A program made the position numbers and the translations under genes. Shown piece by piece: positions 8,107 through 15,839 of a DNA stretch of 21,964 nt. A model generated the notes under the pieces. It saw only the letters and a list, made by a program, of their open reading frames with translations. It did no database searches and had not been told where the DNA came from. The number at the start of each line of letters is the position of its first letter. Position 1 is the first letter of the stretch. The DNA comes from a virus. The stretch spans positions 1 through 21,964 of the IMG/VR virus record IMGVR_UViG_3300017989_000479; one strand, given 5' to 3'.

Positions 8107-8535
8107 TTGCTGAACAAGAAAGTTCACGACGTGGTGACGCTTGCGAGTGTCACCACGGCGGCCGGGGCGGTCAACGCGAATTCGGATGCGGTGACGTTGC
8201 CCGCGAGCATGCGGGCGGTGTCGTTCGTTCTGGACGTGTCGGCCGCCGCAACCGATGTCGGCGACACGCTGGACGTGAAGGTCCAGACGAAGATCGACGG
8301 CACCAACTGGGTCGACGTGATCCATTTCACCCAAGTGCTCGGCAACGGCGGCACGAAACGGTTTATCGCCAAGCTCTGCGCGAGCACGGCGGAAACGCTG
8401 TTTTCCGACGCAACGCTGGCCGCCGGGACGACCGTGCGTCATTTGCTCGGCGACGAGTGGCGGGTCAATCACGTCCAGGTCGACGGCGACTCGGACGCAT
8501 CGTTTACCTTCACCGTCAAAGCCTGCCCGATGTGA
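8107..8535 (+). CDS. Small beta-rich virion protein candidate (142 aa)
   Basis: Function is unknown. The sequence alternates hydrophobic and polar residues through most of its length (VVTLASVTTAAGAVNANSD, AVSFVLDVSAAATDVGDTL, LDVKVQTKIDGTNWVDVIHF), which predicts a compact beta sandwich. It ends with FTFTVKACPM. The start is TTG at 8107, unusual but well supported: AGGAGGTGA at 8095-8103 overlaps the previous stop and is correctly spaced, and no ATG lies nearby. Such a strong site suggests a protein made in quantity. The pair of small beta-rich genes surrounding the beta-helix gene forms a three-gene unit between capsid and connector, probably shell decoration or an external appendage; this is inferred from position. 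Confidence 0.78.
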   Translation: MLNKKVHDVVTLASVTTAAGAVNANSDAVTLPASMRAVSFVLDVSAAATDVGDTLDVKVQTKIDGTNWVDVIHFTQVLGNGGTKRFIAKLCASTAETLFSDATLAAGTTVRHLLGDEWRVNHVQVDGDSDASFTFTVKACPM

Positions 8536-8539
8536 GCCC

Positions 8540-9103
8540 ATGAAAAGCACCCTCGTCACACCCGCGACCGTCGAACCAGTACGCGTGCCGGAGGTTCGCG
8601 AGCACAGCCGTATCGACATCCAGGACGAAGACCCGTATCTGTCGACCCGGATCACGGCGGCGCGGGTGGCGGCCGAGGCGTTTACCCGCTCGGTCTTCAT
8701 CACGCAGACGTGGGACGATTCGTTCGATTCGTTCGGCGGCGGCCTCGTGTTGGCCAAGCAACCAGTCCAGAGCATCACGAGCGTGACCTACACCGACGGC
8801 GACGGCGACACGCAAACGCTGTCGACGGATGTGTACGAACTGGGCGAGTTGCACGGCTGCGGTGTCGTGCGTTTGAAATACAACCAGGTCTGGCCGAGCG
8901 ACGCGCGAAGCCATCCTGATTCGATAACGGTTCGGTACGTGGCGGGCTACGGCCTGGCCACGTCCGTGCCGCAACCGATCAAGTCGGCCATCGAGCTTTA
9001 CGTCTCGCACTACAACGAGGCTCGCGAGGGCGAGACGCCGCTGTCGCAAGCGTTTCGCGCGATGCTCGGGCCGTATTCGTTTTTTCGATTCGCGAACCCA
9101 TAA
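8540..9103 (+). CDS. Head-tail connector protein (phiE125 gp8 / HK97 gp6-like)
   Basis: This 187-residue protein fits the adaptor that docks under the portal. The N-terminal part shows the family pattern VTPATVEPVRVPEVREHSRID, followed by DEDPYLSTRITAARVAAEAFT helices near 30-55. A central beta region (QTWDDSFDSF, then KQPVQSITSVTYTDGDG) and the VRYVAGYG strand near 130 come next. The C-terminal helix IKSAIELYVSHYNEAREG is also typical. This layout is common in the phiE125 gp8-like connector family. It begins four bases after the previous stop, and a small gene follows after 11 bases. Confidence 0.88.
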   Translation: MKSTLVTPATVEPVRVPEVREHSRIDIQDEDPYLSTRITAARVAAEAFTRSVFITQTWDDSFDSFGGGLVLAKQPVQSITSVTYTDGDGDTQTLSTDVYELGELHGCGVVRLKYNQVWPSDARSHPDSITVRYVAGYGLATSVPQPIKSAIELYVSHYNEAREGETPLSQAFRAMLGPYSFFRFANP

Positions 9104-9114
9104 GGAGAGTGGCC

Positions 9115-9276
9115 GTGAAACTGGCGATCAAGTGGCTTGACACCGACAAGGTCGAGGAACTGGAGCGCCCCGACGCCCTGCGGATGGTGCGCCGTGGCCG
9201 TGCGTTGCTGGCGAAGGTGGGGGAACCGAAACCGGCACCCAAACCGAAACCGGCAAAGGACGCCGAGCGATGCTGA
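9115..9276 (+). CDS. Small basic protein with Lys-Pro-rich tail (53 aa)
   Basis: A short gene with GTG start at 9115, preceded by AAGGAGAG at 9102-9109. The product begins MKLAIKWLDTDKVEELERPD, is basic in the middle (MVRRGRALLAK) and ends in a Lys/Pro-rich stretch (EPKPAPKPKPAKDAERC). Its stop overlaps the next start by seven bases, which supports it as a real member of the operon. Function is unknown. Small proteins at this place, between connector and head closure genes, are often phage-specific and poorly conserved. Confidence 0.6.
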   Translation: MKLAIKWLDTDKVEELERPDALRMVRRGRALLAKVGEPKPAPKPKPAKDAERC

Positions 9277-9521
9277 TCCCATTGCAACAGATCCGACGAC
9301 GCGGCGCGGACAGCGACCCGGTTATCGTCACCATCGGAATCAACCCCGAGACGATCGAGGAGGCCGAGCCGCACGCAGACGCGTATGTGGGGGGCGATTG
9401 CGTCAAGTTGGCCGTGCATGGCGATCGGGTGCTGTATTGCACGGGGACCGTCGAGAACGTCGTCAGGCAGACCATGGAGGCCGTTTGGGGGCCGCCGCGA
9501 CCGGAGGCATGTGAACGATGA
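9270..9521 (+). CDS. Small hypothetical protein in the connector module (83 aa)
   Basis: Not recognised as a known family. It begins MLIPLQQIRRRGADSDPVIV and contains a beta-rich middle (GDCVKLAVHGDRVLYCTGTV) and a helical end (ENVVRQTMEAVWG). It overlaps both neighbours (seven bases upstream, four bases ATGA downstream), so translation is likely coupled. Placement before the head closure gene suggests assembly or regulation of that step, but the sequence alone does not show a role. Confidence 0.65.
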   Translation: MLIPLQQIRRRGADSDPVIVTIGINPETIEEAEPHADAYVGGDCVKLAVHGDRVLYCTGTVENVVRQTMEAVWGPPRPEACER

Positions 9522-9835
9522 GGACGGGCCGACTTCGCCATCGCGTGACGATCCAGCAACCGAAGGCCGGTTCGGCGAACGAGTACGGCGAGATCATCAA
9601 CACATGGACAACACTCGACACGATTTGGGCCGACGTCTTCGAGCTTTACGGCAGCGAGGCAGTTGCGGCGGCTCAGGTGTCGCCCGAGGCGTCGGTGCGC
9701 GTCACAACCCGGTATCGGGCCGACGTGTCGGAGGACATGCGAATCAAGTGGGGAGAGCGGTACTTGTACCCGGTGGCGTTGATTAAGGACGTTCGTAAGA
9801 CGTCGATCGCGTGGTTCTGTCGGGAGGAGCGGTGA
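9518..9835 (+). CDS. Phage head closure / head-tail joining protein (SPP1 gp16-like)
   Basis: The 105-residue product is a clear member of the Phage_H_T_join group: it opens RTGRLRHRVTIQQPKAGSAN, has the YGEIINTWTTLDTIWADVFE segment common to the family, and ends with a strand-rich region (YLYPVALIKDVRKTSIAWFC). These proteins close the connector after packaging and receive the tail. The stop TGA shares bases with the next ATG (TGATG). Confidence 0.92.
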   Translation: MRTGRLRHRVTIQQPKAGSANEYGEIINTWTTLDTIWADVFELYGSEAVAAAQVSPEASVRVTTRYRADVSEDMRIKWGERYLYPVALIKDVRKTSIAWFCREER

Positions 9836-10398
9836 TGGCGCAGCAAAGGGGGGCGGATGGTCGATTCTTAGCGGGGCCGAAATCTCCGGCCGCGCCAATG
9901 CTCGATGTCACGATCGCGGGCATCGACGAACTCAACGAAGCGTTTCGCCAGATGCCCGAGAACATCGTCCAGAAGATCGTGCGGCGGGCGGTCAAAGAGA
10001 CGGCCCCCATTTTCGAGTGGGGCGTCAAGCGAAACGCGAGGAAGCATCGCGACACGGGGGACATGGAGAAGTCGATCACGACCGTCATCAAGACGTACCT
10101 ATCGAACAACTACGTTTACGCCGCGATCGGTCCAGGCGGATCGGACCCGCATGCCCACCTGGTGGAGCACGGGCATCGGATCGTTAGGGGTGGCACGGCG
10201 AAACGATCATCCGGCCATAAGACCGGCATGGATCGGCGTGGTAAGCGTGGCATGGGAGCGACCACCGGTTTCGTGCCGCCCCATCCGTTTGTGCGCCCTG
10301 CCGAGGATGCCCATAAGGCGGTTGTCGAACGGTTGTTGGAGTTGAAACTACTCCAGGGCACGCAAGCCGAACTAGAGAGAATCCTTAAGGCTGGATAA
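9835..10398 (+). CDS. HK97 gp10-like tail/connector protein
   Basis: This 187-residue protein fits the HK97 gp10 family, taking part in head-tail joining or tail termination. The first 25 residues are a Gly/Pro-rich lead (AQQRGADGRFLAGPKSPAAP). The family core follows: VTIAGIDELNEAFRQMPENI, then VRRAVKETAPIFEWGVKRNA, the strand YVYAAIGPGG, the HAHLVEHGHRIV motif (around 108-119) and PPHPFVRPAEDA near the C-terminus. The frame extends upstream to 9811, but ATG 9835 is preferred because it overlaps the preceding stop (TGATG) and has GGGAGGAG just upstream. Confidence 0.92.
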   Translation: MAQQRGADGRFLAGPKSPAAPMLDVTIAGIDELNEAFRQMPENIVQKIVRRAVKETAPIFEWGVKRNARKHRDTGDMEKSITTVIKTYLSNNYVYAAIGPGGSDPHAHLVEHGHRIVRGGTAKRSSGHKTGMDRRGKRGMGATTGFVPPHPFVRPAEDAHKAVVERLLELKLLQGTQAELERILKAG

Positions 10399-10826
10399 TG
10401 CCGGAAACGCGACTTGTTTACAAACTGAAAAACACGGAAGCGATCAGCACGATCGTCGGTACGAAAGTGTTCGCGATCGGGGCCCCGCTGGATGAGTCGG
10501 GGCAGGTGGCGGTTGCGTTGCCCTACATCACCTATCAGACGATCAGCGATCAGAGCGTGAACCATGCCGCAGGAGCGACAGACACCAATCATTGCCGAAT
10601 TCAAGTCGACTTATGGGCAAGCACCTATTCGGGCGTCAAGGCGCTGGCCACGGCGGTCAAGACGGCATTGAAGAGTTGGACCGACGACAGCGGCGACCCG
10701 ATCGTTTCGAGTTGCCACTATGAAAGTGGACAAGACATGCCCGAGCCGCCCTCGCCGGGACAAGAGCGGCGGATACACCGGGTGAGTCACGATTACATCC
10801 TGTGGTACGTCCCGGCGGCAGAATAA
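10398..10826 (+). CDS. Tail terminator-like protein, DUF3168 family
   Basis: The 142-residue protein has the DUF3168 layout: an N-terminal helix (LVYKLKNTEAISTIVGTKVF), the strand ALPYITYQTISDQS, the CRIQVDLWASTYSGVKALA segment with its conserved tryptophan, and a C-terminal strand region (HRVSHDYILWYVP). This family caps the tail tube and joins the head. It starts on the last base of the upstream stop (TAATG). Position before the tail tube gene agrees with this role. Confidence 0.85.
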   Translation: MPETRLVYKLKNTEAISTIVGTKVFAIGAPLDESGQVAVALPYITYQTISDQSVNHAAGATDTNHCRIQVDLWASTYSGVKALATAVKTALKSWTDDSGDPIVSSCHYESGQDMPEPPSPGQERRIHRVSHDYILWYVPAAE

Positions 10827-10838
10827 GGAGCCTAGCAG

Positions 10839-11207
10839 ATGGCAGGCGAAAACGATGGATTTAATGGATCAACGATGACGTTCGCGTCGGTGACGTTCGG
10901 CGGGCTGCTGTCGTTGGAATATACCGAGTCGGGAGCGGCGGTTGACGTGAGCAGTTCGGAGGACACGGCAACGTCTTATCGGACAGGCATTCCCGACCCG
11001 CAACTCGTGGCGACGTTCGTCGGCGGGCTTCCGGCCGCCGGTTGTGCGATCGGCACGCAAGGCGCGTTGACCGCCGGGTGGGAGGATGGCACGGACGACG
11101 GAACGCTCGCTAATGCAATCGTAGTGGATCGAGGCACCAGCGGGTCGAAAGACGGCGCGATCACCTCCACCGTGACATTCAAGCCGGGCCAAGCCGACGC
11201 GGCCTAA
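10839..11207 (+). CDS. Tail tube (major tail) protein candidate
   Basis: The 122-residue acidic protein is rich in Gly, Ala, Thr and Ser with an even beta pattern: NGSTMTFASVTFGGLLSLEY, a negatively charged centre, and a strand near the C-terminus (DGAITSTVTFKPGQ). The identification rests mainly on position, between the tail terminator and the gpG-like chaperone, which is the usual place of the tube protein. It is shorter than many tube proteins, though compact ones exist. AAGGAG at 10825-10830 is well spaced. A hairpin (11240-11268) follows, as is common after this abundant product. Confidence 0.8.
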   Translation: MAGENDGFNGSTMTFASVTFGGLLSLEYTESGAAVDVSSSEDTATSYRTGIPDPQLVATFVGGLPAAGCAIGTQGALTAGWEDGTDDGTLANAIVVDRGTSGSKDGAITSTVTFKPGQADAA

Positions 11208-11239
11208 CCGAACACAAGCAGATTTTCCTGCGGCTGGCT

Positions 11240-11268
11240 CGGTGGCGGCGTGGCAATGCCAGCCACCG
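11240..11268 (+). terminator. Hairpin with later T-rich stretch after the tail tube gene
   Basis: CGGTGGC at 11240-11246 pairs with GCCACCG at 11262-11268, and a nested TGGC/GCCA (11251-11254 and 11258-11261) lengthens the fold. A T-rich stretch begins only about 20 bases later (CCTTTTACTATTTGTTTTT). This may be a partial terminator or mRNA-stabilising structure that raises tail tube messages relative to downstream genes. Confidence 0.45.
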
Positions 11269-11332
11269 CCGGGCCGTCGTGGGGGACCTTTTACTATTTG
11301 TTTTTACCGTTTTGCCGTAGGAGAACCAAGTC

Positions 11333-11725
11333 ATGTCACTGAAAGAAAAGATCCAAGCGAGTCGATCGAAGCGGGTCATCCAGCCGGTCGAGACGCCCGA
11401 GTGGCCCGACGCCGATGGGAGCGTCTTCGTGCGCAACCTGTCGGCCAAAGAGCGGGACGACTGGGAGGCTGACATCTGCAAAAACCCGAAGAAACGGGAC
11501 TTATCGAACCTCCGCGCGAAGTTCGTCGTGTGGTGTGTCTGCGATAAGGCGGGTGAATTGACGTTCGGGCCGCAAGACGCGGGATGGCTCGGCGACGAGT
11601 CGGCGGCCGTGATTGAGCGGTTGTGGGAAGAGGGCCGGAAGATTTCCGGGATCAGCGACGAGGACAACGAGGACTTGGCAAAAAACTACGGCGAAACCAC
11701 CGACGACGCTTCGCCTACTTCCTAG
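11333..11725 (+). CDS. Tail assembly chaperone, gpG-like (unshifted product)
   Basis: The 130-residue protein lies between the tube and tape measure genes, the standard place for gpG-type chaperones that keep the tape measure soluble and recruit tube subunits. It is acidic and helical, starting MSLKEKIQASRSKRV and containing NLSAKERDDWEADICKN and DESAAVIERLWEEGRK. Twelve codons from its end it passes over an A AAA AAC slip site (11680-11686), where a fraction of ribosomes shift to give the longer product. AGGAG (11319-11325 region) precedes the ATG. Confidence 0.88.
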   Translation: MSLKEKIQASRSKRVIQPVETPEWPDADGSVFVRNLSAKERDDWEADICKNPKKRDLSNLRAKFVVWCVCDKAGELTFGPQDAGWLGDESAAVIERLWEEGRKISGISDEDNEDLAKNYGETTDDASPTS

Positions 11726-12021
11726 CGCGATCGTTCGGCGAGTGGGATGTCGACGCGATGCTTGAAGAGATGTCGTGTCGGCAGTTCGACGAGTGGATGG
11801 CCTATTACGAGGTGGCCCCGTGGGGGCCGGAACGCGATGCGTTGCACGCGGGGATCGTTGCCAGCGCGGCGGTGGCTCCCCATTGTAAGAAGGGGCAAGT
11901 GCCCAAGGCGAGCGACTTCATGCCCGATTTCATTCAGCCACCGAAGCCGGTTATGAAACTGTCCGACATGAAATCGCAGTTTCGGGCGTTCGCCAATGCG
12001 ATCGACAGAAAGAAGAAATAG
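11333..12021 (+). CDS. Tail assembly chaperone, gpGT-like -1 frameshift fusion
   Basis: After -1 slippage at 11680-11686 the first 118 residues are joined to 111 residues read from 11686 in the other frame (LRRNHRRRFAYFLARSFGEW onward), giving a product of about 229 residues that ends with TAG at 12019-12021. The second part has no good start of its own, contains the typical T-domain region (VDAMLEEMSCRQFDEWMAYY then EVAPWGPERDALHAGIVASA) and stops directly before the tape measure ATG. In lambda and many siphophages this G/GT ratio is needed for tail assembly. The frame arithmetic, heptamer phase and gene position all agree. Confidence 0.88.
11680..11686 (+). other. Programmed -1 ribosomal frameshift site (A AAA AAC)
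   Basis: The heptamer AAAAAAC is in the X XXY YYZ phase relative to the gpG frame (codons GCA-AAA-AAC). A short hairpin follows closely: GGCGAA at 11690-11695 and TTCGCC at 11710-11715. The zero-frame stop is at 11723-11725. This is the known siphophage chaperone arrangement; efficiency cannot be read from sequence. Confidence 0.88.
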
Positions 12022-13716
12022 ATGGCGGTCGGCACTGCGGTCAAAATTGTGATGGGCGTCAACTCCAATGGGGTTGCGAGCGGCCTGCGCAAGATCAATG
12101 CCGACCTTCGGAAGTTCGAGCGGACGGCCATGCAAACCATGCGGGCCGCGCGTACGCCCCTGGAACAATACCAACACGAAGTCCACAAGCTCGACACCTG
12201 GATGGCGAAAGGGAAAATCACCGCGAATGAACACGCCTACGCGATGCGCAACCTGGGCGTCACCTACGCGGGTGTAATCCCCCCGGCGACGATGGCCGGT
12301 CGTGCGATCAAGGCGGTGGGCCTGACTGCCGCCAAGGCGTCGGGGATGGTCAAGGGGCTGGCCGGTAGTCTCGGGATGCTCGGGCCGATGGCGGCGGTGT
12401 TCGCGGCGTTTCGCATTGGCGGCAATGTCGAGGACTTCAATCAGGCGATGAATTCCTCTCTTGCCATTATGACAAACGTCAGCGACAAGATGCGGAAGGT
12501 GATGGAGAAGACGGCGCACGATGTCGCCAGTGCAACGAAGTTTTCCTCCGCCGAAGCCGCAGAGTCTTATTACTTCCTGGCGTCGGCCGGAATGGACGCC
12601 GCCCAAGCGGTTGCCGCCCTGCCGACCGTCGCGAAGTTTGCTCAGGCGGGCATGTTCGACATGGCGACCGCCACCGACAAGTTGACCGACGCGCAGATGG
12701 CTCTTGGGCTCAGTTTCAAAGACCCGCTTAAAAACATGAAGAGTATGAAGCGTGTCGGGAACGTGCTCGTGGCTGCGTCAAACGCGGCCAATCAATCGGT
12801 GGAGCAGTTTAGTACGTCGCTCACTACAAAGGCGGCAACGGCGATGAGGAACTACAACGTCTCGCTAGAGGAGGGCGTTGCATTGCTGGCAATGTTTGCC
12901 AACCAGGGCGTCAAGGGGGAGGCTGCCGGAACCGGGTTGTCTATTGTGTTGCGTGACCTAACGACAAAGGCAATCAGAAACAAGGAGGCGTGGGAAGATC
13001 TCGGCATGGGGCAGGCAGTGTATGCAAACGGCGCGTTTCAGGGGCCCATTGCTGCAATTACCGCGATAGAAAACAAACTAAAGGGGATGGGCGACGAGTT
13101 GCAGAAGACCACGATAATGCAACTAGGATTCAACGACAAATCGGTTACCAATATCCAGTCGCTAGTAGGTTTCACTGCCAAGCTGGACGAGTTGCGCACG
13201 AAGTTTAGCGAAGTGGGCGAGGAGATCGACAGAGTATCCAATAACCAACTAACGCCGCTTGGCAAGGCGTGGGAAAAACTTACGGCCGAATGGAATAGGT
13301 TCACGACGGAGAGCGGCACCGGTGCGCTGGAGGGGCTTAGTGAAGTAATCGACATGCTAACCGAGGGCCTCAAGCGGTTACCGAAATACATAATGACATC
13401 GCAGTTAGGCTTTGTGGAAATGGCAATCGCTGCGCAAAAGGCTAGCAATGCGGTTCCGAAGTGGCTGCGATACGCACTAAAACCGCCGGGAATCAGCGCA
13501 ATTGAGTGGGCGACCGGAGCAGACACCACGGGCGTTGACATGCTGCCCGAACTGGAGCAACAGAGCATCACTCTCCAGAGAAAACTACGAGACATCGAGA
13601 AGAACGACAGGACATCCAAAGAACAACTCAACGAACTCCAAAAAATGAACACGCGACTCGAACAGATCGAAGACAAGTTGGAACCCCAGCAGGAAGCAGA
13701 GATCCCGGTAAACTGA
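12022..13716 (+). CDS. Tail tape measure protein, TP901 family
   Basis: The 564-residue protein sets tail length and is delivered through the tube. The first 80 residues are helical and charged (NADLRKFERTAMQTMRAAR), followed by a hydrophobic segment (LAGSLGMLGPMAAVFAAF, about 114-131). The TP901 core then shows its usual motifs: TAHDVASATKFSSAEAAESY and YYFLASAGMDAAQAVAALP, then LPTVAKFAQAGMFDMATATD and the later ANQGVKGEAAGTGLSIVLRD. The C-terminal 50 residues form a coiled coil (KLRDIEKNDRTSKEQLNELQ). At roughly 0.15 nm per residue, the relation seen in other siphophages, the tail would be about 85 nm. No lysozyme or peptidase motif is visible. It starts directly after the chaperone stop. 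Confidence 0.93.
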   Translation: MAVGTAVKIVMGVNSNGVASGLRKINADLRKFERTAMQTMRAARTPLEQYQHEVHKLDTWMAKGKITANEHAYAMRNLGVTYAGVIPPATMAGRAIKAVGLTAAKASGMVKGLAGSLGMLGPMAAVFAAFRIGGNVEDFNQAMNSSLAIMTNVSDKMRKVMEKTAHDVASATKFSSAEAAESYYFLASAGMDAAQAVAALPTVAKFAQAGMFDMATATDKLTDAQMALGLSFKDPLKNMKSMKRVGNVLVAASNAANQSVEQFSTSLTTKAATAMRNYNVSLEEGVALLAMFANQGVKGEAAGTGLSIVLRDLTTKAIRNKEAWEDLGMGQAVYANGAFQGPIAAITAIENKLKGMGDELQKTTIMQLGFNDKSVTNIQSLVGFTAKLDELRTKFSEVGEEIDRVSNNQLTPLGKAWEKLTAEWNRFTTESGTGALEGLSEVIDMLTEGLKRLPKYIMTSQLGFVEMAIAAQKASNAVPKWLRYALKPPGISAIEWATGADTTGVDMLPELEQQSITLQRKLRDIEKNDRTSKEQLNELQKMNTRLEQIEDKLEPQQEAEIPVN

Positions 13717-13717
13717 C

Positions 13718-14575
13718 ATGAGCGTATCCGCGGCAGTACGACTGGAAGGTAAGCGAACCGGCCCGCTCTGGAGCACGGACGGCTCTCGCAAGTACACCGA
13801 CCAATACCGCGTCATCACGTCCGGCGACGATGTGACCGGCGATCTCGTGGAGAAGGCGGCCGGACTACCGCAACGCAACAGCGCCCACCCACGCGACTCC
13901 GGGGCGATCGTCACGAACATCAAGCCGGAACAGCAGAACGCCACCGTCTGGTTTGTGCGAGTGACGTGGAACAGTCGACACGGCGACACGCAACGCCAGT
14001 CGGACAACCCGACCGACGATCCAGTCAAGATTCGATGGGAAGAACTCTACACCGAGGAAGATCGGGAGACGGACGTCAACGGCATCGCGTTCAAGGATTT
14101 GGCCGGAACACCGCTGCGGAACATCCCGAAAATCCCCGTGTCGTACCAGCGGCTCATTATCGAACAGAACCGGCTCGACTTCGACCCGGCACTGGCTCGA
14201 TCCTACGCCAACAAGGTCAATTCCGACTGGTTCCACGGCAATAAGCCGGGGACGTGTCGAATGAAGCAGCCGACCGCGAGCGAGCAGAGCCGCAACGGCC
14301 AATCGTATTGGCGAGTCGTCTACGTGATCGACATCAACGAGGATGGGTGGCAGCCGATCGAACGCAAGAACGAGGGGCCGGAATACGTTTGTATTTTCGG
14401 TGGTCCGGGTGAACCCAATCAAACGAGACTGATGACCGACGATCTCGGAGTAGAGACCGGCGATGTCGGTTTGCTTGACGACGTGGGCGACAAGCTCCCG
14501 AAAGGCAGGGAGCCCATCATGCTTGCGTTTACGATCTACAAGGAAAAGGCCTTCGGGCCGCTGAATCTAACATAG
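13718..14575 (+). CDS. Tail-tip or baseplate-like structural protein (285 aa)
   Basis: Not a named family to me, but I associate this style with genes after the tape measure in related phages. The first 60 residues have a beta layout (MSVSAAVRLEGKRTGPLW). The middle contains YQRLIIEQNRLDFDPALARS, which resembles an interface region, and an aromatic-rich strand region SYWRVVYVIDINEDGWQP with CIFGGPGEP following. The end is FTIYKEKAFGPLNLT. It occupies the slot where a distal tail protein would be expected, so a tail-tip role is likely, but no Dit or Tal signature could be seen. It begins two bases after the tape measure stop. Confidence 0.72.
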   Translation: MSVSAAVRLEGKRTGPLWSTDGSRKYTDQYRVITSGDDVTGDLVEKAAGLPQRNSAHPRDSGAIVTNIKPEQQNATVWFVRVTWNSRHGDTQRQSDNPTDDPVKIRWEELYTEEDRETDVNGIAFKDLAGTPLRNIPKIPVSYQRLIIEQNRLDFDPALARSYANKVNSDWFHGNKPGTCRMKQPTASEQSRNGQSYWRVVYVIDINEDGWQPIERKNEGPEYVCIFGGPGEPNQTRLMTDDLGVETGDVGLLDDVGDKLPKGREPIMLAFTIYKEKAFGPLNLT

Positions 14576-14585
14576 GGGCCATGGC

Positions 14586-15839
14586 ATGGGCACGGTAGTA
14601 TGGAACGGTGACGCGACGGCGGTGGCTCATGTGGCCAATGCCTCGATTGACTCCGTCGACGGCACTCCGGCAAACAACACGTTTACCGTGACGATCGACG
14701 GGTTAGCGATCTCCCAGGTCGGCGACACCGACGTGGCGACAACGGCCGCCGCGCTGGTCGTGCTGCTAAATGCCTCGACCTATGCGCAGTTCGCGGAGGT
14801 TACCTGGACGAACCCGAGCGCCGGAAACATCACGGGCACCGCCGACACGGCCGGCGTTCCGTTTACGGCGACACTGACCGAGACCGGAGCGGGCACCGGC
14901 GCGGTCACCGACTTCTCGGACACGACTGCAAGCGCCGGGCCAAACGACTGGTCAACGGCCGCGAACTGGGACACGGGCGCGGTACCAGTCGACGACGATG
15001 ATGTTGTCATCGAGAACTCGGCCATCCCGATCTATTACGGGCTCGACCAGTCGGCCGTCGAACTGGGGTCCCTGCGTATCGAGCCGACCTTTACCGCAAC
15101 CGGCGGCATCGGGCTGCCGAGAACCAATGCAAGCGGGTATGTCGAATATCGCCGTACCGCGTTGAAACTCTCGGCCACGACGGCGGTGATCGACGGCAGC
15201 GGCACGGGGCGGATTAACATCGAATGGGACACCGATGACAAGACGGCTTGCACGATCAACGGGACGGGGACGGCGGCCGAGACGGGCGTACCGCCGATCC
15301 TCTTGTCCGGCGGACATGCGGACAACACGCTGAACGTGAACAAAGGGACCGTGGCCGTTGGCTATTACGCTGGAGAGACGGCGACACTCACGACCGCCGA
15401 CGTCGGCTACATCACCAACCAGGGCAGTGACGCCACTGTTTCTTTCGGGTCGGGCGTGACGCTTGGGACACTGACGACCCGAGGCGGCACGACCACCGCC
15501 GAATGCAACACAACGACCGCGACGAACAGCGGCGGGACGCTCGACATTGCCGGCGCGGCGACCTCTGGCACCCTCAACAATCGTGGCGGCACGGTCTACT
15601 ACACGTCGACCGGCACTTGCACCACACTCAACGCAAGCACGGGGTCGGTAACCGACTTCCGCCGCAACAGCAGCGGACGAACCGTCACGAACGCCAACGT
15701 CTATTCAGGCGCGGCGATCTACGACCCGGCGGCGTCGGTGACGTGGACCAACGGTCTCGACCTACGGGAGTGCGGGTTCCAAGACGTGGCACTCGACCTC
15801 GGTGACCATCTGACCTGGACCCCATCCGCGATCGTCTGA
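14586..15839 (+). CDS. Thr/Gly-rich beta-solenoid tail fibre or receptor-binding protein candidate
   Basis: The 417-residue protein is rich in Thr, Ala, Gly and Asp with few Lys. An N-terminal part (1-110) looks like two beta domains (NNTFTVTIDGLAISQVGDTD). A segment near 115-140 carries the PNDWSTAANWDTGAVPVDDDD pattern, which is common at the start of adhesin or autotransporter-like solenoids. From about 180 to 390 short repeating strands follow, with TTRGGTTTAECNTTT and LNNRGGTVYYTSTG as obvious repeats of a TxxGGT unit. This architecture fits a host-binding fibre. AGGGG at 14575-14579 is a modest ribosome site; ATG at 14581 is out of frame and closes at once. The stop shares bases with the next start (TGATG). 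Confidence 0.75.
   Translation: MGTVVWNGDATAVAHVANASIDSVDGTPANNTFTVTIDGLAISQVGDTDVATTAAALVVLLNASTYAQFAEVTWTNPSAGNITGTADTAGVPFTATLTETGAGTGAVTDFSDTTASAGPNDWSTAANWDTGAVPVDDDDVVIENSAIPIYYGLDQSAVELGSLRIEPTFTATGGIGLPRTNASGYVEYRRTALKLSATTAVIDGSGTGRINIEWDTDDKTACTINGTGTAAETGVPPILLSGGHADNTLNVNKGTVAVGYYAGETATLTTADVGYITNQGSDATVSFGSGVTLGTLTTRGGTTTAECNTTTATNSGGTLDIAGAATSGTLNNRGGTVYYTSTGTCTTLNASTGSVTDFRRNSSGRTVTNANVYSGAAIYDPAASVTWTNGLDLRECGFQDVALDLGDHLTWTPSAIV

Noticed and set aside
11722-12606. Minus-strand frame across the chaperone and tape measure genes
   Set aside because: It is antisense to two identified tail genes, with no family features.
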